Shown here piece by piece: positions 5,766-6,676 of a DNA stretch of 6,676 bases. The stretch's first letter is position 1. The number at the start of each line of letters is the position of its first letter. Position numbers and translations under genes: made by a program. The notes under the pieces were generated by a model. The model ran no database searches and had not been told where the DNA came from. It saw only the letters and a program-made list of their open reading frames with translations. The stretch comes from an uncultured archaeon A07HN63 (GTDB taxonomy: Archaea > Halobacteriota > Halobacteria > Halobacteriales > Haloferacaceae): contig KI543197.1 of assembly GCA_000496215.1 (NCBI GenBank), forward strand, positions 58,110-64,785. The letters are read 5' to 3'.

Positions 5766-6676
5766 CAGTCTCCGTCCCCTGCGGCGGCGACATCTGTCGT
5801 CGAGTCGGTTGCCTCGGCCGAGTCTCCGGGCTCGGCCGTGTCGCTTCCGGCGCCCGCCGGGGGAGCAACTGCCTCCGGCGCATCCGCTGGCTCGTCGTCG
5901 ACACGGCTGCCGGTCATCTCGATACCGAGGCGTTCCCGATCCGCGGCCTCTGGCGTGGTCTCGTAGACGAACTCCCCCTCGTAAAGCACGAGAATCCGGT
6001 CACTCAGATCGGTGATCTCATCGATATCTTCCGAGATCAACACGATGCCGGTTCCCTGTTCGCGCTGTTCGAGGATCGCTTCCCTGATGAACTCGATGGC
6101 TCCAACGTCGACGCCACGAGTCGGCTGGTTCGCGATCAGCAGGTCTGGATCGCGGTCGAGTTCGCGGGCGAGAATCAGCTTCTGGAGGTTCCCGCCCGAG
6201 AGGTCGCCGGCGTCGATATCGGTAACATCGCTGACGCCGCGGATATCGAACTCCTCGATCAGCGATTCGGCGTAGCTGCCCAGTTCGTCGTAATCCAGCA
6301 GCGGGCCGTCGGCGAAGCGGCCCTCGCGGTAGGCCTTCATCCCGGCGTTGTGAAGCACCGATAGCTCCTCGGCGCAGCCGTACTGCAGCCGATCCTCGGG
6401 GACGAAGGAGATGCCGGCGTCGACGAACGCTCGCGGTGACGCGCCGGCGAGGTCGGTGCTATTGACCCGAAGATCGCCGCCGGTCATCTCTCGGATGCCG
6501 GCCAGTGCCTCGGCGAGTTCGGTCTGGCCGTTACCGCTGACACCGGCGATCCCGACCACCTCGCCCTCGCGGACCGTCAGATCGAGGCTGTCGAGTGCGT
6601 TGATCCCGCGGTCGTCAGCTGCCCGGATGCCGGTGGCGTCCAGCACAGGGTCGCCGTGGGCCGTGTCGTCCTTATC
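5765..6676 (-). CDS. ABC importer ATP-binding protein, RbsA/NupO-type, second nucleotide-binding half (5' partial)
   Basis: 303 C-terminal residues are visible; the frame is open to the window edge with no start, so a first ATPase domain is expected upstream. This is the second half of a fused two-domain ATPase as in ribose, galactose and nucleoside importers: a linker, then VREGEVVGIAGVSGNGQTE (P-loop region, 45-52), the VPEDR motif (92-96), the signature LSGGNLQK (159-166), DLLIANQPTRGVD (178-190, Walker B and D-loop) and LISEDIDEI (213-221). The P-loop lacks the usual Lys (GNGQT), the residue after Walker B is not Glu, and the H-loop His is replaced, all typical of the degenerate second site in this subfamily, so ATP hydrolysis should rest on the missing first half. 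A 46-residue acidic Ala/Pro/Asp/Glu tail (258-303) is a halophilic extension. The stop overlaps the permease 1 start (TGATG). It acts on the cytoplasmic face of the membrane. Confidence 0.9.
   Translation of the reverse strand, partial: DKDDTAHGDPVLDATGIRAADDRGINALDSLDLTVREGEVVGIAGVSGNGQTELAEALAGIREMTGGDLRVNSTDLAGASPRAFVDAGISFVPEDRLQYGCAEELSVLHNAGMKAYREGRFADGPLLDYDELGSYAESLIEEFDIRGVSDVTDIDAGDLSGGNLQKLILARELDRDPDLLIANQPTRGVDVGAIEFIREAILEQREQGTGIVLISEDIDEITDLSDRILVLYEGEFVYETTPEAADRERLGIEMTGSRVDDEPADAPEAVAPPAGAGSDTAEPGDSAEATDSTTDVAAAGDGD

Noticed and set aside
4632..5966. Long open frame (444 codons) on the + strand opposite permease 1
   Set aside because: It lies fully antisense to an intact permease and the end of the ATPase gene. 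Its product is a compositionally biased Arg/Glu/Gln/Asp-rich sequence with no recognisable family, as expected of a shadow frame.
1..6676. tRNA, rRNA, CRISPR, insertion sequence, origin or defence genes
   Set aside because: I looked for cloverleaf-type segments, evenly spaced repeats, terminal inverted repeats with a transposase, and nuclease or toxin motifs and found none. The spacers are all under 160 bases and the gene content is core metabolism, transport and regulation.

Overview
The window reads as chromosomal DNA of a halophilic archaeon (class Halobacteria). The sequence is GC-rich with G/C-ending codons, the proteins are rich in Asp/Glu/Ala with acidic low-complexity insertions and tails, and the promoters have archaeal TATA boxes, one of them leaderless. 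It encodes TiaS, the archaea-specific tRNA-Ile2 agmatidine synthetase. Genus cannot be told from what is visible.

Layout. (1) 1-183 (+): the C-terminal end of a response-regulator receiver domain. (2) 195-1589 (-): tiaS, convergent with the receiver gene. (3) 1590-1744: a divergent promoter region with one TATA box facing each way. Each promoter carries a dyad that could be an operator: a perfect 17-bp dyad just downstream of the tiaS TATA box and a 16-bp near-perfect dyad over the TATA box of the next gene. (4) 1745-2714 (+): an archaeal HTH (Cro/C1-type) regulator whose last ~38 codons lie in another frame because of a single-base indel. (5) 2717-2965 (-): a small CPYC glutaredoxin, meeting the regulator tail to tail. 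(6) 3071-3616 (-): a hypoxanthine/guanine phosphoribosyltransferase-like protein. (7) 3688-6676 (-): three genes of a nucleoside/purine-type ABC importer (BmpDEFG/NupNOPQ/RbsABC-like): permease 2, permease 1 and the second half of a two-domain ATPase that runs off the window. The genes are joined by TGATG stop/start overlaps.

How the genes work together: the importer would bring nucleosides or purine bases into the cell, and the phosphoribosyltransferase just downstream on the same strand would convert bases to nucleotides with PRPP, a purine-salvage locus. A hairpin followed by four T's lies between permease 2 and the phosphoribosyltransferase gene and may separate or attenuate the two. The substrate-binding lipoprotein of the importer is not in the window.

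The main oddity is three single-base frame disruptions within about 1.8 kb: one in the regulator and a compensating +1/-1 pair in permease 2. In each case the protein continues convincingly in the other frame. They may be sequencing errors or recent mutations. I see no tRNA, rRNA, CRISPR array, insertion sequence or obviously novel multi-gene system. Most of the window is ordinary haloarchaeal core genome; the two promoter dyads and the frame breaks deserve the second look.
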